Source: Nesterenkonia haasae (GTDB lineage Bacteria; Actinomycetota; Actinomycetes; Actinomycetales; Micrococcaceae). Taken from it: a stretch of DNA of 64,000 bases. The translations under genes and the position numbers were made by a program. The DNA is taken from assembly GCF_010119385.1 (NCBI RefSeq), contig NZ_VFIE01000019.1, forward strand, positions 355,465-419,464, in the 5' to 3' direction. Below are positions 26,982 through 35,546 of this stretch, piece by piece. Under the pieces are notes generated by a model. It worked only from the letters and a program-made list of their open reading frames with translations, had not been told where the DNA came from and made no database searches. Each line of letters starts with the position of its first letter. Within the stretch, counting starts at the first letter, position 1.

Positions 26982-28628
26982 ATGATGATCGTCCCTGAAC
27001 TCTGGCGGGAGGCTGTGAGGTTCCGCGCTCGTTTTGCCTGGACCATCATCTGGCTTGTCCTGGTGTTCGCGACACACGTGGCTCAAGCCCTCGCCATCGC
27101 CTGGACCCTGGCAAGTGTGATCAGCGGGCGTGCCGACGAGGTGTGGCTCGCACTAGGCATGATTCTCGGAATCGCGGTGCTCCGCCTGCTGCTGTCTCTG
27201 GCGCAAGCCGATTCGGCGGCCAGACTTGGAGGACTCGTCCGACGCCGCCTCCGAGAACACGCGATCCCCGCGGCTCTCTTAGCCCCGCGGCTCCACGACA
27301 CCACTGCCCGGGATGGCGCCGTCAGAGCCAGCCTCGTAGATGGGATCGATGGCACCGACGCCTACGTGGCGAAATACATCCCGGCCACCGCCCAAGTAGT
27401 CCTGGCTTGCCCCCTGGTCGTTATCACCGTGGCAATCCTCAACCCCTGGGCTGGGGCGTGGGTAGGGCTCGCGGTCGCCCTGGCACTCACAGGGCCCTTG
27501 CTGTGGAAGAAGGTCGCATCCAGGCGTGGCTTGGATCATTGGGATTCCTATGAAGATCTCAGTGCAGATCTTCTGGAATCCCTGCGCGGCATGGCCACCC
27601 TTCGCGTCCTAGGTGCCGTGCCGGGGACACGGCGTCGTCTCCACGACCGGTCGGAGGCACTGCGTTCCGCGACAGAACGGGTGATGAGAGTATCTCTGGC
27701 TGAAACCGGAGTGACGGACTTCGCCGTCCAGGCCGGAGTAGTCGCAGCCGGAACCACAGCGGCCCTCCACGCAGCCACCGGTCAGCCGCCGGCGTTGGAG
27801 ACGTATCTGGTTCTCCTCTTGGCTTCAGAGGCGTTTCGTCCGATCCGCGAGCTCTCCCGACACTGGCACGCAGGCTTCATGGGCCTAACAGCGGTGCCCG
27901 AAATGGTCCGGCTCGGCGCATTCGACAGCTCCGCCCATCACGCCCCACCCGAAATCCCCAACGCAGCAGAATCTCCAACCACCGCCCGAGAGCTCCACAT
28001 TCAGACGGTGACCTACCGCTACCCAGGCGCAGACCACCCGGTGCTCAAGGAGCTGACCCATACGTTCAGCCGCGGGACCCTCAGCGCCGTGGTGGGCACA
28101 TCTGGGGCCGGCAAGTCGACATTGTTCGATGTCCTCTTGGGGTTCCTGGTCCCTGAGAGTGGTGAGATCCTGCTCGATGGCCACACACTGCACAGCAGCG
28201 ACATCGCTGTGGTGTCTCAGCGGCCGGTCCTGTTCACCGGCACGATCCGCCAGAACCTCATCGTCACCGGTGCGCGTTCCGAGGTCGAACTCGAAGCCGC
28301 CTGCGCGGCAGCCGGAATCCTTGACGAGATCCTCGGGTGCTCGCAGGGTTTCGACACGGAGGTCAGCGAAGCCGGGCTGAGCCTTTCCGGCGGACAACGT
28401 CAGAGACTTGCCCTCGCCAGAGCGCTGCTTGCCAGACGACCAGTGCTGCTGGTGGACGAGCCCACCAGCGCGCTAGACGCCGTCCGGGCCGCTGAAGTGA
28501 TCCACACCCTGCACCGGGTCGCAGCCGACCGGATCGTCCTGATGATCAGCCACCGTCCGGAGAGTCTTCTCGACGTCGACTCCGTCCTGTACTTGGACAA
28601 CGACCGTCCAGATCGGATCGTCCGGTGA
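26982..28628 (+). CDS. ABC transporter, CydD-like half (permease + ATPase)
   Basis: A 548-residue half-transporter: six membrane helices (about 15-290) with CydD-like features (LVDGIDGTDAYVAKYIPA, LRVLGA, EAFRPIRELSRHWHAGFMGL) and a C-terminal ATPase with Walker A GTSGAGKSTLFDVLLGF, signature LSLSGGQRQRLALARALL and Walker B VLLVDEPTSALD. It pairs with the next gene, whose ATG overlaps its stop (ATGA). Divergent from the siderophore-type importer. By family it may export thiols/peptides or, like IrtAB and YbtPQ, handle siderophores; the context favours the second. ATG 26982 is used; an upstream in-frame ATG is less likely. Confidence 0.85.
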   Translation: MMIVPELWREAVRFRARFAWTIIWLVLVFATHVAQALAIAWTLASVISGRADEVWLALGMILGIAVLRLLLSLAQADSAARLGGLVRRRLREHAIPAALLAPRLHDTTARDGAVRASLVDGIDGTDAYVAKYIPATAQVVLACPLVVITVAILNPWAGAWVGLAVALALTGPLLWKKVASRRGLDHWDSYEDLSADLLESLRGMATLRVLGAVPGTRRRLHDRSEALRSATERVMRVSLAETGVTDFAVQAGVVAAGTTAALHAATGQPPALETYLVLLLASEAFRPIRELSRHWHAGFMGLTAVPEMVRLGAFDSSAHHAPPEIPNAAESPTTARELHIQTVTYRYPGADHPVLKELTHTFSRGTLSAVVGTSGAGKSTLFDVLLGFLVPESGEILLDGHTLHSSDIAVVSQRPVLFTGTIRQNLIVTGARSEVELEAACAAAGILDEILGCSQGFDTEVSEAGLSLSGGQRQRLALARALLARRPVLLVDEPTSALDAVRAAEVIHTLHRVAADRIVLMISHRPESLLDVDSVLYLDNDRPDRIVR

Positions 28629-30289
28629 TGCCACCCTCGTCACCCAACGCTTTTTTCACGCTGCTCCCGGTGCTGCGCACCGAAAGACGGGGCATGATCA
28701 CCAGCTACCTCATCGGCACCGCCAGTGCACTCACGCTGACCGCAATCACAGTACTCACCGCCTGGGTGGTAGGACACGCCATCGTCGAGGCGAGCCTTCC
28801 TGATCCATTCATGTGGGTGGCACTCATCGGACTGGTCTTGGGCAGGACGATCCTGACGTGGAAAGAGATGGACATCTCCCATGCGCTGGCATACCGAGTC
28901 TTGGCGCGTATGCGCATGGCACTGTTCGACTCCTACTCGCACAGCGTTCCGTCTCGACGCCGAGAACACTCCGGGCAGACCACCAGCGTGGTCATGGACG
29001 ATATCGAAAAGCTGGAATTCTTCTACGCCCACACCCTCGCCCAGATTGCGACCTCGATCACCGTCTTGTTCACCACCCTTGTCACCGCGACGTTCCTCCT
29101 GCCCGAAGCCGGACTGGTGATGACCGTCGGAGCGAACAGCATCGCTGCAACTGCACTGCTCGGCAGACGCAGCATGCGCGACCTCGGGAGCAAAGAGCAG
29201 CTCTGCCGCAGCACGCTCTCCACTGAGCTCGTCGACGCGCTCGGAGCACTGAGAGAAGTCCTGAGCTTCGGACTCATCGGCCCTATCACCGCTGAAGCTC
29301 TCGCCACCACTGACCGTGCCACGGACATCAGCCGCAAACGGGCGCTTCTTGCCGAACTGACCACAGCGATCCGCGATCTCACCGTGACTGCCGTCGTCAT
29401 AGGGGTCATCGCGACCAGCGCCTTGGCCGCTGGCCTCTTCAACGATCCGGGCGAACCTCGATTCACCGCAGCCGCACTTCCGGCATTGATCGTTGTGTCC
29501 TTGGCCGGAGTCTCTGCGGTCACTGAAGCGACCACCACGGTGACACAGCTGCATCCGCTCACAGCAAGCGCCGACCGAGTCGCCCGCGGCATCCATCGGC
29601 CCACTGTCGTCGACCCCTCAAAGGCGTCCGAGAACCTGCCTTCGGGGCCGCTTGGACTGCGCTTCGATCACGTATCCTTCAGCTACGACGACCAGACCGA
29701 CGTGCTCTCGTCCTGGTGTGCAGAGATCACGGCCGGGGAACATGTCGGCATTGCCGGCCCCTCCGGGTCGGGGAAGAGCACCGTGATCACCTTGGCTGCT
29801 CGTCTCTGGGATCCCTCCCATGGCGGCATAGAGCTCATCTCCGACTCGGGATCGGGGATCTCTCTGAGAAACATCGAAGATCCCAGCCTTCGAAAAGCCA
29901 TCGCCGTTGTCGACCAAGAGGCCACCCTGTTCCACGGAACAGTCCGAGAGAACCTTCTACGAGGTGCCGGTCCAATGCATGACACCGAACTCCTGGCAGT
30001 GCTGGATCGGGTGAAGGCCTCGGAGTGGGTCACGCTTGAGGACCACGTCGGCCAAGGCGGCCTGCGGCTCTCCGGGGGACAACAAGCCCGGCTCTGCCTT
30101 GCCCGCGCCCTCGTCCGGAAACCGCAGGTCCTTCTTATTGACGAGGTGACTGCCAGCTTGGACTCGGAGACCGAGCGCATCATTTCTGACGTGATCGCGG
30201 ACTATAAAGGCACGGTACTCATTGCCTCGCACCGGCGTGAGACCCTGCAACGGCTCGACCGGGTGCTACATCTCACCTCAACCCGTTGA
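28625..30289 (+). CDS. ABC transporter, CydC-like partner half
   Basis: Second half of the heterodimer, 554 residues. Membrane part about 20-320, ATPase about 345-554 with Walker A GPSGSGKSTVITLAARLW, signature LRLSGGQQARLCLARALV and Walker B VLLIDEVTASLDSE. The last Walker B glutamate is present (DEV), so this site may be hydrolytic, as in the partner (DEP). The ATGA overlap with the first half shows coupled translation. With the upstream importer it forms a likely iron/siderophore locus enclosed by direct repeats. The next hairpin, 30312-30346, closes the unit. Confidence 0.85.
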   Translation: MMPPSSPNAFFTLLPVLRTERRGMITSYLIGTASALTLTAITVLTAWVVGHAIVEASLPDPFMWVALIGLVLGRTILTWKEMDISHALAYRVLARMRMALFDSYSHSVPSRRREHSGQTTSVVMDDIEKLEFFYAHTLAQIATSITVLFTTLVTATFLLPEAGLVMTVGANSIAATALLGRRSMRDLGSKEQLCRSTLSTELVDALGALREVLSFGLIGPITAEALATTDRATDISRKRALLAELTTAIRDLTVTAVVIGVIATSALAAGLFNDPGEPRFTAAALPALIVVSLAGVSAVTEATTTVTQLHPLTASADRVARGIHRPTVVDPSKASENLPSGPLGLRFDHVSFSYDDQTDVLSSWCAEITAGEHVGIAGPSGSGKSTVITLAARLWDPSHGGIELISDSGSGISLRNIEDPSLRKAIAVVDQEATLFHGTVRENLLRGAGPMHDTELLAVLDRVKASEWVTLEDHVGQGGLRLSGGQQARLCLARALVRKPQVLLIDEVTASLDSETERIISDVIADYKGTVLIASHRRETLQRLDRVLHLTSTR

Positions 30290-30311
30290 ACTTCAATGCC
30301 CGCGCGGTTGA

Positions 30312-30346
30312 GGGCACCTGACACATCAGGTCGCTGGCAGGTGCCC
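30312..30346 (+). terminator. Hairpin after the ABC half-transporter operon
   Basis: GGGCACCTG and CAGGTGCCC as a perfect 9-bp stem, followed by ATTT. Position 23 bp after the stop fits a terminator. Confidence 0.6.
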
Positions 30347-30351
30347 ATTTC

Positions 30352-30451
30352 TGAGGATTACGACAAGTTAGTGAAACAAGCCGCGTCTCACCGATATGTC
30401 ACATCCCATGTCAGCGACTGACGCGTATGACAAGATCCGTAGGATCCTACA
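30352..30451 (+). repeat. Direct repeat, right copy (about 100 bp, diverged)
   Basis: Counterpart of 22631-22730 in the same orientation. At its right edge CCTACAC-TTGTC-GTGTAGG makes a 7-bp hairpin that the left copy has lost. Confidence 0.75.
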
Positions 30452-30799
30452 CTTGTCGTGTAGGTTCTCGGTTTTCATGTCATATTCTCAATTTCGTGTC
30501 ACCCTCATGTCAGTCTTCTCATTTTCATGTCTTGACTGTCGTGCTTGTCGCAAGACCCTGCCAAGTCACCCAAAACCTCCAACGGTCGGACACACCAAGC
30601 ACTCACGAGCCTGCCACCGTGTGCCAGTTATCTCCCGCCAGCGGACAAGTAGCCGGACCCCCTATACGGCCACCCCTGACTGCATGGTCTCGACGCTCCT
30701 GGTCAGCAGCGGGTGTGTCCGGTGGGGTTCTCCATACTGCGGCGCGGTTACCCATCGGTCGTTCAACCCGTTCACGTTCGCTCGCCTACTGTGGTTAGC
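30452..30799. other. Gene-free stretch with repeated TGTCA words
   Basis: Between 30470 and 30540 the words CATGTCA, GTGTCA, CATGTCA and CATGTC recur at 15-25-bp spacing, separated by T-rich text. This resembles multi-site ends of some actinobacterial insertion sequences. No transposase frame is left. The rest holds nothing I recognise apart from the promoter of the acetyltransferase. Confidence 0.4.
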
Positions 30800-31231
30800 A
30801 TGCAGACCGAAGGTTTCACCGTTGAGCCGTCTCCCGTGCTCAGCATGGACGAAGTCGTAGCGCTCTACCGCGAGGTGGGGTGGACGACATACGCCGATGA
30901 TACCGTGACACTTGAGGCAGCGTTGGCCGGCTCTTCACACGTCGTGGCGGCTCGGCGCGATGGGCGCCTCGTCGGGCTGGCACGAGTGATTTCTGACGGA
31001 GCCACGATCTGTTACCTGCAAGACGTGCTGGTCCACCCTGACGCCCAGCGGGCCGGTATTGGCCGTACCCTCGTCGTCGCCGCCTTGGAGCCGTACCACT
31101 CCGTGCGTCAGAAGGTTCTGCTTACGGATGACGAGCAAGGTCAACGCGCCTTCTACGAGGCCTTGGGATACCAGGAGGTCCGAGAGCACGGCACTGGTTC
31201 TCTGCGAGCGTTCGTTCGCTTCGACGCCTAA
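30800..31231 (+). CDS. GNAT-family N-acetyltransferase
   Basis: A 143-residue acetyl-CoA-dependent acetyltransferase. The core is complete: LAGSSHVVAARRDGRLVGLA (strands 2-3), CYLQDVLVHPDAQRAGIGRT (strand 4 and the acetyl-CoA pyrophosphate loop, Q/R-x-x-G-x-G/A), and AFYEALGYQEV (strand 6-7). Length is typical for a single domain. I use ATG 30800; an in-frame start 29 codons earlier runs through unlikely sequence. Substrate unknown. It stands just right of the repeat-bounded ABC block. Confidence 0.85.
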   Translation: MQTEGFTVEPSPVLSMDEVVALYREVGWTTYADDTVTLEAALAGSSHVVAARRDGRLVGLARVISDGATICYLQDVLVHPDAQRAGIGRTLVVAALEPYHSVRQKVLLTDDEQGQRAFYEALGYQEVREHGTGSLRAFVRFDA

Positions 31232-31292
31232 CCAACTCAGCAAGTCCGCAAAGCGATTCTTTTGCGGGCACCTTCATGCGGCCCTGTTAGCT

Positions 31293-31700
31293 CTAGTTGG
31301 CCTCCACTCCGGGAAGGTATCCCGTCGATCGTTCTCCATCTAGCGCCAAATGTGTTGGGGGAGGGACCTGAGCGTGATTCTCCGAAGTGTCTCCCGTGGC
31401 AGATTCGAGGTGCGTATCCGATTCTCTGGTGGGGATTCTTGGTTGGGGCCAGACGGCGCGCAGTATGCGGATTGCATCTTCCAGGTTGGTGCCAGCTTGG
31501 GTGCTGGTATCGGCAAGTTGTCGAGCAGCATTCAGCACCGGCTGGGATGTCGTGGTCGCGCTGCGGCTCACGCGGGTGCCTCCGCTGGTGCGAGCGGTGA
31601 GGAAGCCTTCGCCTTCCAACGCTTTGTATGCCTTGTGCCAGGACAGCCTTGCGTACTCACGGGGGTGTAATCGCGATATCGAGCGTGGGCTCTGGCGCTC
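31293..31700 (-). pseudogene. Decayed GntR/YtrA-type regulator
   Basis: The frame reads LHPREYARLSWHKAYKALEG then EGFLTARTSGGTRVSRS and a helical tail (VLNAARQLADTSTQAGTNLE). This is the second half of a GntR winged helix (x-A-Y-[RK]-A-L-E-x-E-G-x-[LI]-x-x-R-x-G-G-T-x-V) with the recognition part shortened, and a YtrA-like effector helix. No start codon and no first half are present; a TAG lies just upstream. Such regulators normally sit beside ABC genes, but none is adjacent on the right side. Confidence 0.6.
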
Positions 31701-32018
31701 TCCTGCGCGCTGCTATTCCCACTTACAGTTGCCTCACAGGGATTCCAATTCGAGCCGATCTGGCTCACTGCGGCAAAACAGAGACCGACCAGATGGTATG
31801 AATCGCCCACGCTCCCCCAGTAGTGGTTCGCGTCCCAAGAACTAGGACCGCTGCAGTTCCTCACTTCCTTTTGGATCGAAGTAGTACGACGTTGACCCAC
31901 ATGGTGCAGTCCGAGATCGACGCATTGATGACGCCGATACCTATGCTTCAGGTGATCGAAGCCGTGGCCGCTCTCTTGGCGGCGCGCGCCGGACGGGCCG
32001 GACAGGGCACCTTCTTTC
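31701..32018. other. Gap with no supported gene
   Basis: A frame from ATG 31901 (MVQSEIDALMTPIPMLQVIE) looks protein-like but runs into the 3' end of the opposite-strand oxidoreductase gene without a domain; it may be the head of a deleted gene. Not annotated as coding. Confidence 0.3.
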
Positions 32019-33008
32019 TTAGTGTGAGGTGGAGCCGAAGTGGGGTTGCGATTTCACGCTGATGATGACTTTTCCCTCGGCTCTGCCCTCGCGTAGGTGG
32101 GTGAGTGCTTCAGGAAGCTGTGCAAAGCTCCAGGTGCCGCCGTCAAGGACGGGGGTGACCCGTCCATCGATGATGGCAGGCAGCAGGTGCGTGCTGACCG
32201 CGGAGAACAATCCACCCATCACGGTGGCAGGGGTGAGCCCGTAGGAAACTGATCTCAACAGAACTTCTCGCTTGGCCAGCGGGAAGAGACTGACTTCCGC
32301 AGTGGGAGAAGCCAATCGCCCGACGCTGATCACCGCACCACCGATGCGCGCGGACTGGATGCACGGGTCAACGAACCTCCCACCGACGTGATCAAGCACC
32401 AGGTCCACGCCTCGGCCCCCGGTGAGGTGGCTGACCTGCTCGGCTAAATCGCCACCGTCAGTCACGATGGCGTGATCGACCCCGGCGCGCTCCAGCAGAC
32501 CAGTGCGGGAAGCACTGCGTGTGGTACCAATGACAACCCCAGCCCCGAGGGCGCGAGCAATCTGGACACCCAGTGCGGCAATGCCCGAACTGGCGGCGGT
32601 AATCAGTACGGTATCTCCGGAGCGCAGGCCGCCGGCACGCAGTGCTCCGTACTCAGTGATCAGTGAGATGGGCAGAGCTGCCGCACTGGTGGGGTCCAGC
32701 CGGTCTGGAATGGGGGCGACATGGGTGTGGTGAGCGGTGGCGTACTCGGCGAACGCTCCACTGCTGATCCCCATCACACGGTTGCCGATCAGCGCCCTGT
32801 CGACCGTGGAGCCGACGTCGGCGATTTCTCCGGCGAACTCGTAGCCAGCCACTTGTTCGGCGGTGACTGGAGCAAGGTCTGCGTTGTTCAACGCGACAGC
32901 CTCAACCCGGACCAGAACCTCATCGGCGCCAGGCTGAGGGAGAGCGCGCTCTGTGAGAACTGGAGTAGGCGTCTCGGGTGAAGCGACGAATGCGCGCATA
33001 TGGGTCAT
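32019..33008 (-). CDS. Zinc-independent NAD(P)H oxidoreductase (MDR family, quinone oxidoreductase-like)
   Basis: A 329-residue medium-chain reductase. The GroES-like domain (about 1-125) contains the NNADLAPV and GYEFAGEIADVGSTVD motifs; the cofactor domain has LITAASSGIAALGVQIARAL, where the classic AxxGGVG loop is AASSGIA. Zinc ligands of alcohol dehydrogenases are missing, as in the QOR subgroup. It follows the SDR gene on the same strand with a 53-bp gap, so the two are probably cotranscribed, under the MmyB-type regulator that diverges upstream. Substrate likely a quinone or enal. Confidence 0.85.
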   Translation of the reverse strand: MTHMRAFVASPETPTPVLTERALPQPGADEVLVRVEAVALNNADLAPVTAEQVAGYEFAGEIADVGSTVDRALIGNRVMGISSGAFAEYATAHHTHVAPIPDRLDPTSAAALPISLITEYGALRAGGLRSGDTVLITAASSGIAALGVQIARALGAGVVIGTTRSASRTGLLERAGVDHAIVTDGGDLAEQVSHLTGGRGVDLVLDHVGGRFVDPCIQSARIGGAVISVGRLASPTAEVSLFPLAKREVLLRSVSYGLTPATVMGGLFSAVSTHLLPAIIDGRVTPVLDGGTWSFAQLPEALTHLREGRAEGKVIISVKSQPHFGSTSH

Positions 33009-33061
33009 TGGAGAATTCCTTTCCTATGTAATGAGCCGCCGGCTTCGGCACTATTGGACTG

Positions 33062-33811
33062 TCAGGGGCGTTGTGTGGTGGGGCGGACAATGATTTCGCT
33101 GACGTCGACGTGCGCATCGGCATTGACGGCGAAGGCGATTGCATCGGCAATAGCAGTCGGTGGCAAGGCGCTCTGGCGGTAAGTACGCATGGTCTCCCGA
33201 GCGGCGGGGTCCGAAATGGTGTCGGCAAGCTCAGATTCGGTCACCCCCGGGCAGATGGTAGTGACCCGGAGACTCGGATCACTTTCGATGCGGAGGCCTT
33301 CACTGATGGCCCAGGCGGCGTATTTAGTTGCACAGTACACAGCCCCGGTGGGAACTACCTCGTGCGCACCGGTGGACGCCAAAGTGATGATATGCCCACG
33401 GTCCTGCTTCAGCATCACCGCCTGAGCGGCGGCGATTCCATGGAGGACACCACGGATGTTGACATCGATCATCCAGTTCCACTCTTCGACCTTGGCCTCA
33501 GCCAACGGTGATATCGGCATGATCCCTGCATTGTTGACAAGTACGTCTAACCGACCGTATTCAGCAACGATCGTGTTCACGCACTGAGTGACGTTCTCCA
33601 AGTTAGTGACGTCCAAGAAAGTACTCTTGGCAGTGCCGCCGTTTTCCTCGATGATATCGACGAGTTCGGCCAGCCTGTCAGTGCGCCGCGCACCCAGAAT
33701 GACGGTATGTCCCTGGGCTGCGAGATGCGTTGCCGTCGCCGAACCAATACCACTAGATGCTCCGGTGATCAGGATGATCTTCTGCTCGGCTGCAGAGTGT
33801 TGCTCAGTCAT
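33062..33811 (-). CDS. Short-chain dehydrogenase/reductase
   Basis: A 249-residue classical SDR. TGASSGIGSATATHLA (cofactor loop), NNAGIMPISPL, the catalytic ITLASTGAH serine and YCATKYAAWAI (Y-x3-K) are all present, followed by TTICPGVTESELADT. This resembles the YdfG/serine dehydrogenase-like group. ATG 33811 with GAGGGAGA upstream is used; an open frame of 53 codons before it overlaps the divergent promoter and is not coding-like. First gene of an SDR-MDR unit divergent from an MmyB-type regulator. Confidence 0.88.
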   Translation of the reverse strand: MTEQHSAAEQKIILITGASSGIGSATATHLAAQGHTVILGARRTDRLAELVDIIEENGGTAKSTFLDVTNLENVTQCVNTIVAEYGRLDVLVNNAGIMPISPLAEAKVEEWNWMIDVNIRGVLHGIAAAQAVMLKQDRGHIITLASTGAHEVVPTGAVYCATKYAAWAISEGLRIESDPSLRVTTICPGVTESELADTISDPAARETMRTYRQSALPPTAIADAIAFAVNADAHVDVSEIIVRPTTQRP

Positions 33812-33954
33812 AATGATGTCTCCCTCATGGTGTATTCGGACTCTAGTCTGCTGGCTCTTTTGAGGCAGCTGTTCCAGGCTGACTGAGACCATCGACTTCA
33901 GCCAGGCCGGGATGAACCTGGGTGCGCTAGGGCCAGGAAGAGCACCGCTGTCTC

Positions 33955-33968
33955 GTCTAGTCTTAGAC
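33955..33968. promoter_or_regulatory. Small palindrome next to the MmyB-type regulator start
   Basis: GTCTA-GTCT-TAGAC ends 2 bp before the ATG of the regulator. A possible autoregulatory operator, weak on its own. Confidence 0.35.
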
Positions 33969-33970
33969 AC

Positions 33971-34780
33971 ATGAAGATCGGCGATTTCCTGCGCAGCGTG
34001 CGTTCCCGGCTAAGTCCTGAGGCTTTAGGTCTTCCATCTAGCGGCCAGCGGCGTGTCGCAGGGTTGCGGCGAGAGGAAGTCGCGGTGCTTGCCGGGATCA
34101 GCGTGGACTACTACACCAGACTCGAACAGGGACGTGAACAGCATCCCTCCCATCAGATCATCGAGTCATTGGCACGGGGCCTGAATCTTTCCGGCGATGA
34201 ACGAGAGCACCTGTTCCGCCTAGCCGGGTACAGCCCTCCGGCGGGAACAGCCGCAGACAAAGTAAAACCTGAACTGGCCCGACAAATGGGACGTTGGCGA
34301 GACCAAGCAGCTTTTGTGCTCTCCGGGACTCTGGACATTCTGGCGCCGAACCCACTCGCTCAAGCGCTCTTCCACTCGTTCACCGAGAAAGACAATCTCG
34401 CTCGGATGATCTTCCTGGATCCTGCCGCACGAACCTTTTACCGGCAATGGGACTACGCGGCAGACAGCACAGTGGCCGCCCTCCGACATAACTCAACCCG
34501 AGTGCCTGAAACGATCTTCACACCGGTCATCCGCGACCTCGCCGAGGCCAGCGACGAATTCCGCCTCCTCTGGGAGCGGCAACAGGTCAGAGGAAAGACC
34601 CATGCCGCCAAGCACCTGCACCACTCCGGGGTAGGTGACCTCACCTTGGAATATCTGGCATTCGACATCCCAGAAGCACCTGGTCAACAACTCATAGTCT
34701 ACGACGCCGAGCCCGGCACCAATTCGGCCCAGGCATTTTCAATGCTGCAAGCATATTCTCCCGCACATCATGCCCTTTAA
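33971..34780 (+). CDS. XRE-family regulator with MmyB-like ligand domain
   Basis: A 269-residue one-component regulator. N-terminal HTH at about 5-75 with the family signature RVAGLRREEVAVLAGISVDY and YTRLEQGREQHPS, then an MmyB-like PAS-type domain (about 95-260) beginning PNPLAQALFHS and including LWERQQVRGKTHAAKHLHH. Members of this family bind small hydrophobic ligands and control neighbouring dehydrogenases. It diverges from the SDR-MDR pair, the first of three such arrangements in this window (see also 44179 and 52057). Confidence 0.88.
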   Translation: MKIGDFLRSVRSRLSPEALGLPSSGQRRVAGLRREEVAVLAGISVDYYTRLEQGREQHPSHQIIESLARGLNLSGDEREHLFRLAGYSPPAGTAADKVKPELARQMGRWRDQAAFVLSGTLDILAPNPLAQALFHSFTEKDNLARMIFLDPAARTFYRQWDYAADSTVAALRHNSTRVPETIFTPVIRDLAEASDEFRLLWERQQVRGKTHAAKHLHHSGVGDLTLEYLAFDIPEAPGQQLIVYDAEPGTNSAQAFSMLQAYSPAHHAL

Positions 34781-35117
34781 GATATGACCGGCGGGCTCAG
34801 CCCTGGGCTCTCTCAGTCTTCCTGGTCTAGTCCGGGCACGCACCAAACTATCCAGCAAACCGGCTCAGACTCTCGGCGGATACTGAGTCAAACCGGACCC
34901 GGAGCCAGCATCGTGGACTAATCAGGCCACAACCATCGGATTGGAGTTGTTATCTCGCGAACCTCGACGTTCAACAACACGCTTCGCCAGCGCGGCTTGG
35001 GCGGCAGCACCTCGATGATTACATCCCGGAGTTGGGATCGCTGTCGAGTATCAAGGGCCGCAGCATGACCGGTCGCTGACGTTCTTCGGCGGTGCTGAAG
35101 CGTACGAAGCTGCAAAG
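34781..35117. other. Gap with no supported gene
   Basis: Several frames are open but none shows a domain or ribosome site. It may contain unrecognisable 3' parts of the aldo/keto reductase remnant. Confidence 0.3.
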
Positions 35118-35411
35118 CTAAGTAGGGAGACGAAACGTCGGTTGTGTTCGCGCCAAGGTGTCCAGCTCGTGTACGACCGACCGGGATATAGCCTCCCTGC
35201 AGAAGAACGTGCTCAACAAGCGCCGCTGGCCCTCCATGGACGAGCTCCGCAGGGAGATCGTCCATGGATCGTCGCGCCGGCTTCCGACGGCAGAGCTGAT
35301 GATGGATTCGACGTATTTTTGCCTGGTTCGGCCGATCCGGCCGGTGTTCATCGCACCGAGTGCGAGGGTACTGATTTGGACGCCGGTGCGTCCGAATGTG
35401 CGGTACTGCAT
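35118..35411 (-). pseudogene. Aldo/keto reductase N-terminal remnant
   Basis: From ATG 35411 the frame gives MQYRTFGRTGVQISTLALGA then MNTGRIGRT, the unmistakable start of an AKR (LGRTGxxVSxLxLGxM-F/TG). Instead of the D-Y-K active site it jumps to SRRDDPWTISL and a piece like the R-R-W-I-V-R-E-L helix (AISRSVVHELDTLAR). Roughly the first strand and a later helix are kept, with deletions between. No downstream barrel remains. It faces the intact TetR gene across a region with two operators, so it was probably that regulator's target. Confidence 0.7.
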
Positions 35412-35477
35412 GAGCGAGGTTCCTTCCGGTGGGCTGCGGTTCTCTAGTGAGGGCACTCCCTCTGACATAATGAAAGT

Positions 35478-35490
35478 GGAGCATTGCTCC
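35478..35490. promoter_or_regulatory. TetR operator 1
   Basis: Perfect palindrome GGAGCA-T-TGCTCC between the reductase remnant and the tetR gene. Confidence 0.7.
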
Positions 35491-35503
35491 GAATCAAATA
35501 TGT

Positions 35504-35516
35504 GGAACAGTGTTCC
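35504..35516. promoter_or_regulatory. TetR operator 2
   Basis: Perfect palindrome GGAACA-G-TGTTCC. Same architecture as operator 1, centres 26 bp apart (about 2.5 helical turns). Confidence 0.7.
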
Positions 35517-35546
35517 GTATATGCAAGATTGCCATGAGGAGGTTCT

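Noticed and set aside
30452..30540. CRISPR-like array of TGTCA words
   Set aside because: Words are only 5-7 bp, spacing is uneven and there are no spacers of constant length.
31901..32062. Short protein-like frame starting MVQSEIDALM
   Set aside because: Runs into the end of the opposite-strand gene, no ribosome site, no family. Possible stump only.
34918..35484. 188-codon minus-strand frame over the aldo/keto reductase remnant
   Set aside because: The other phase carries the recognisable reductase start; this one has no domain.
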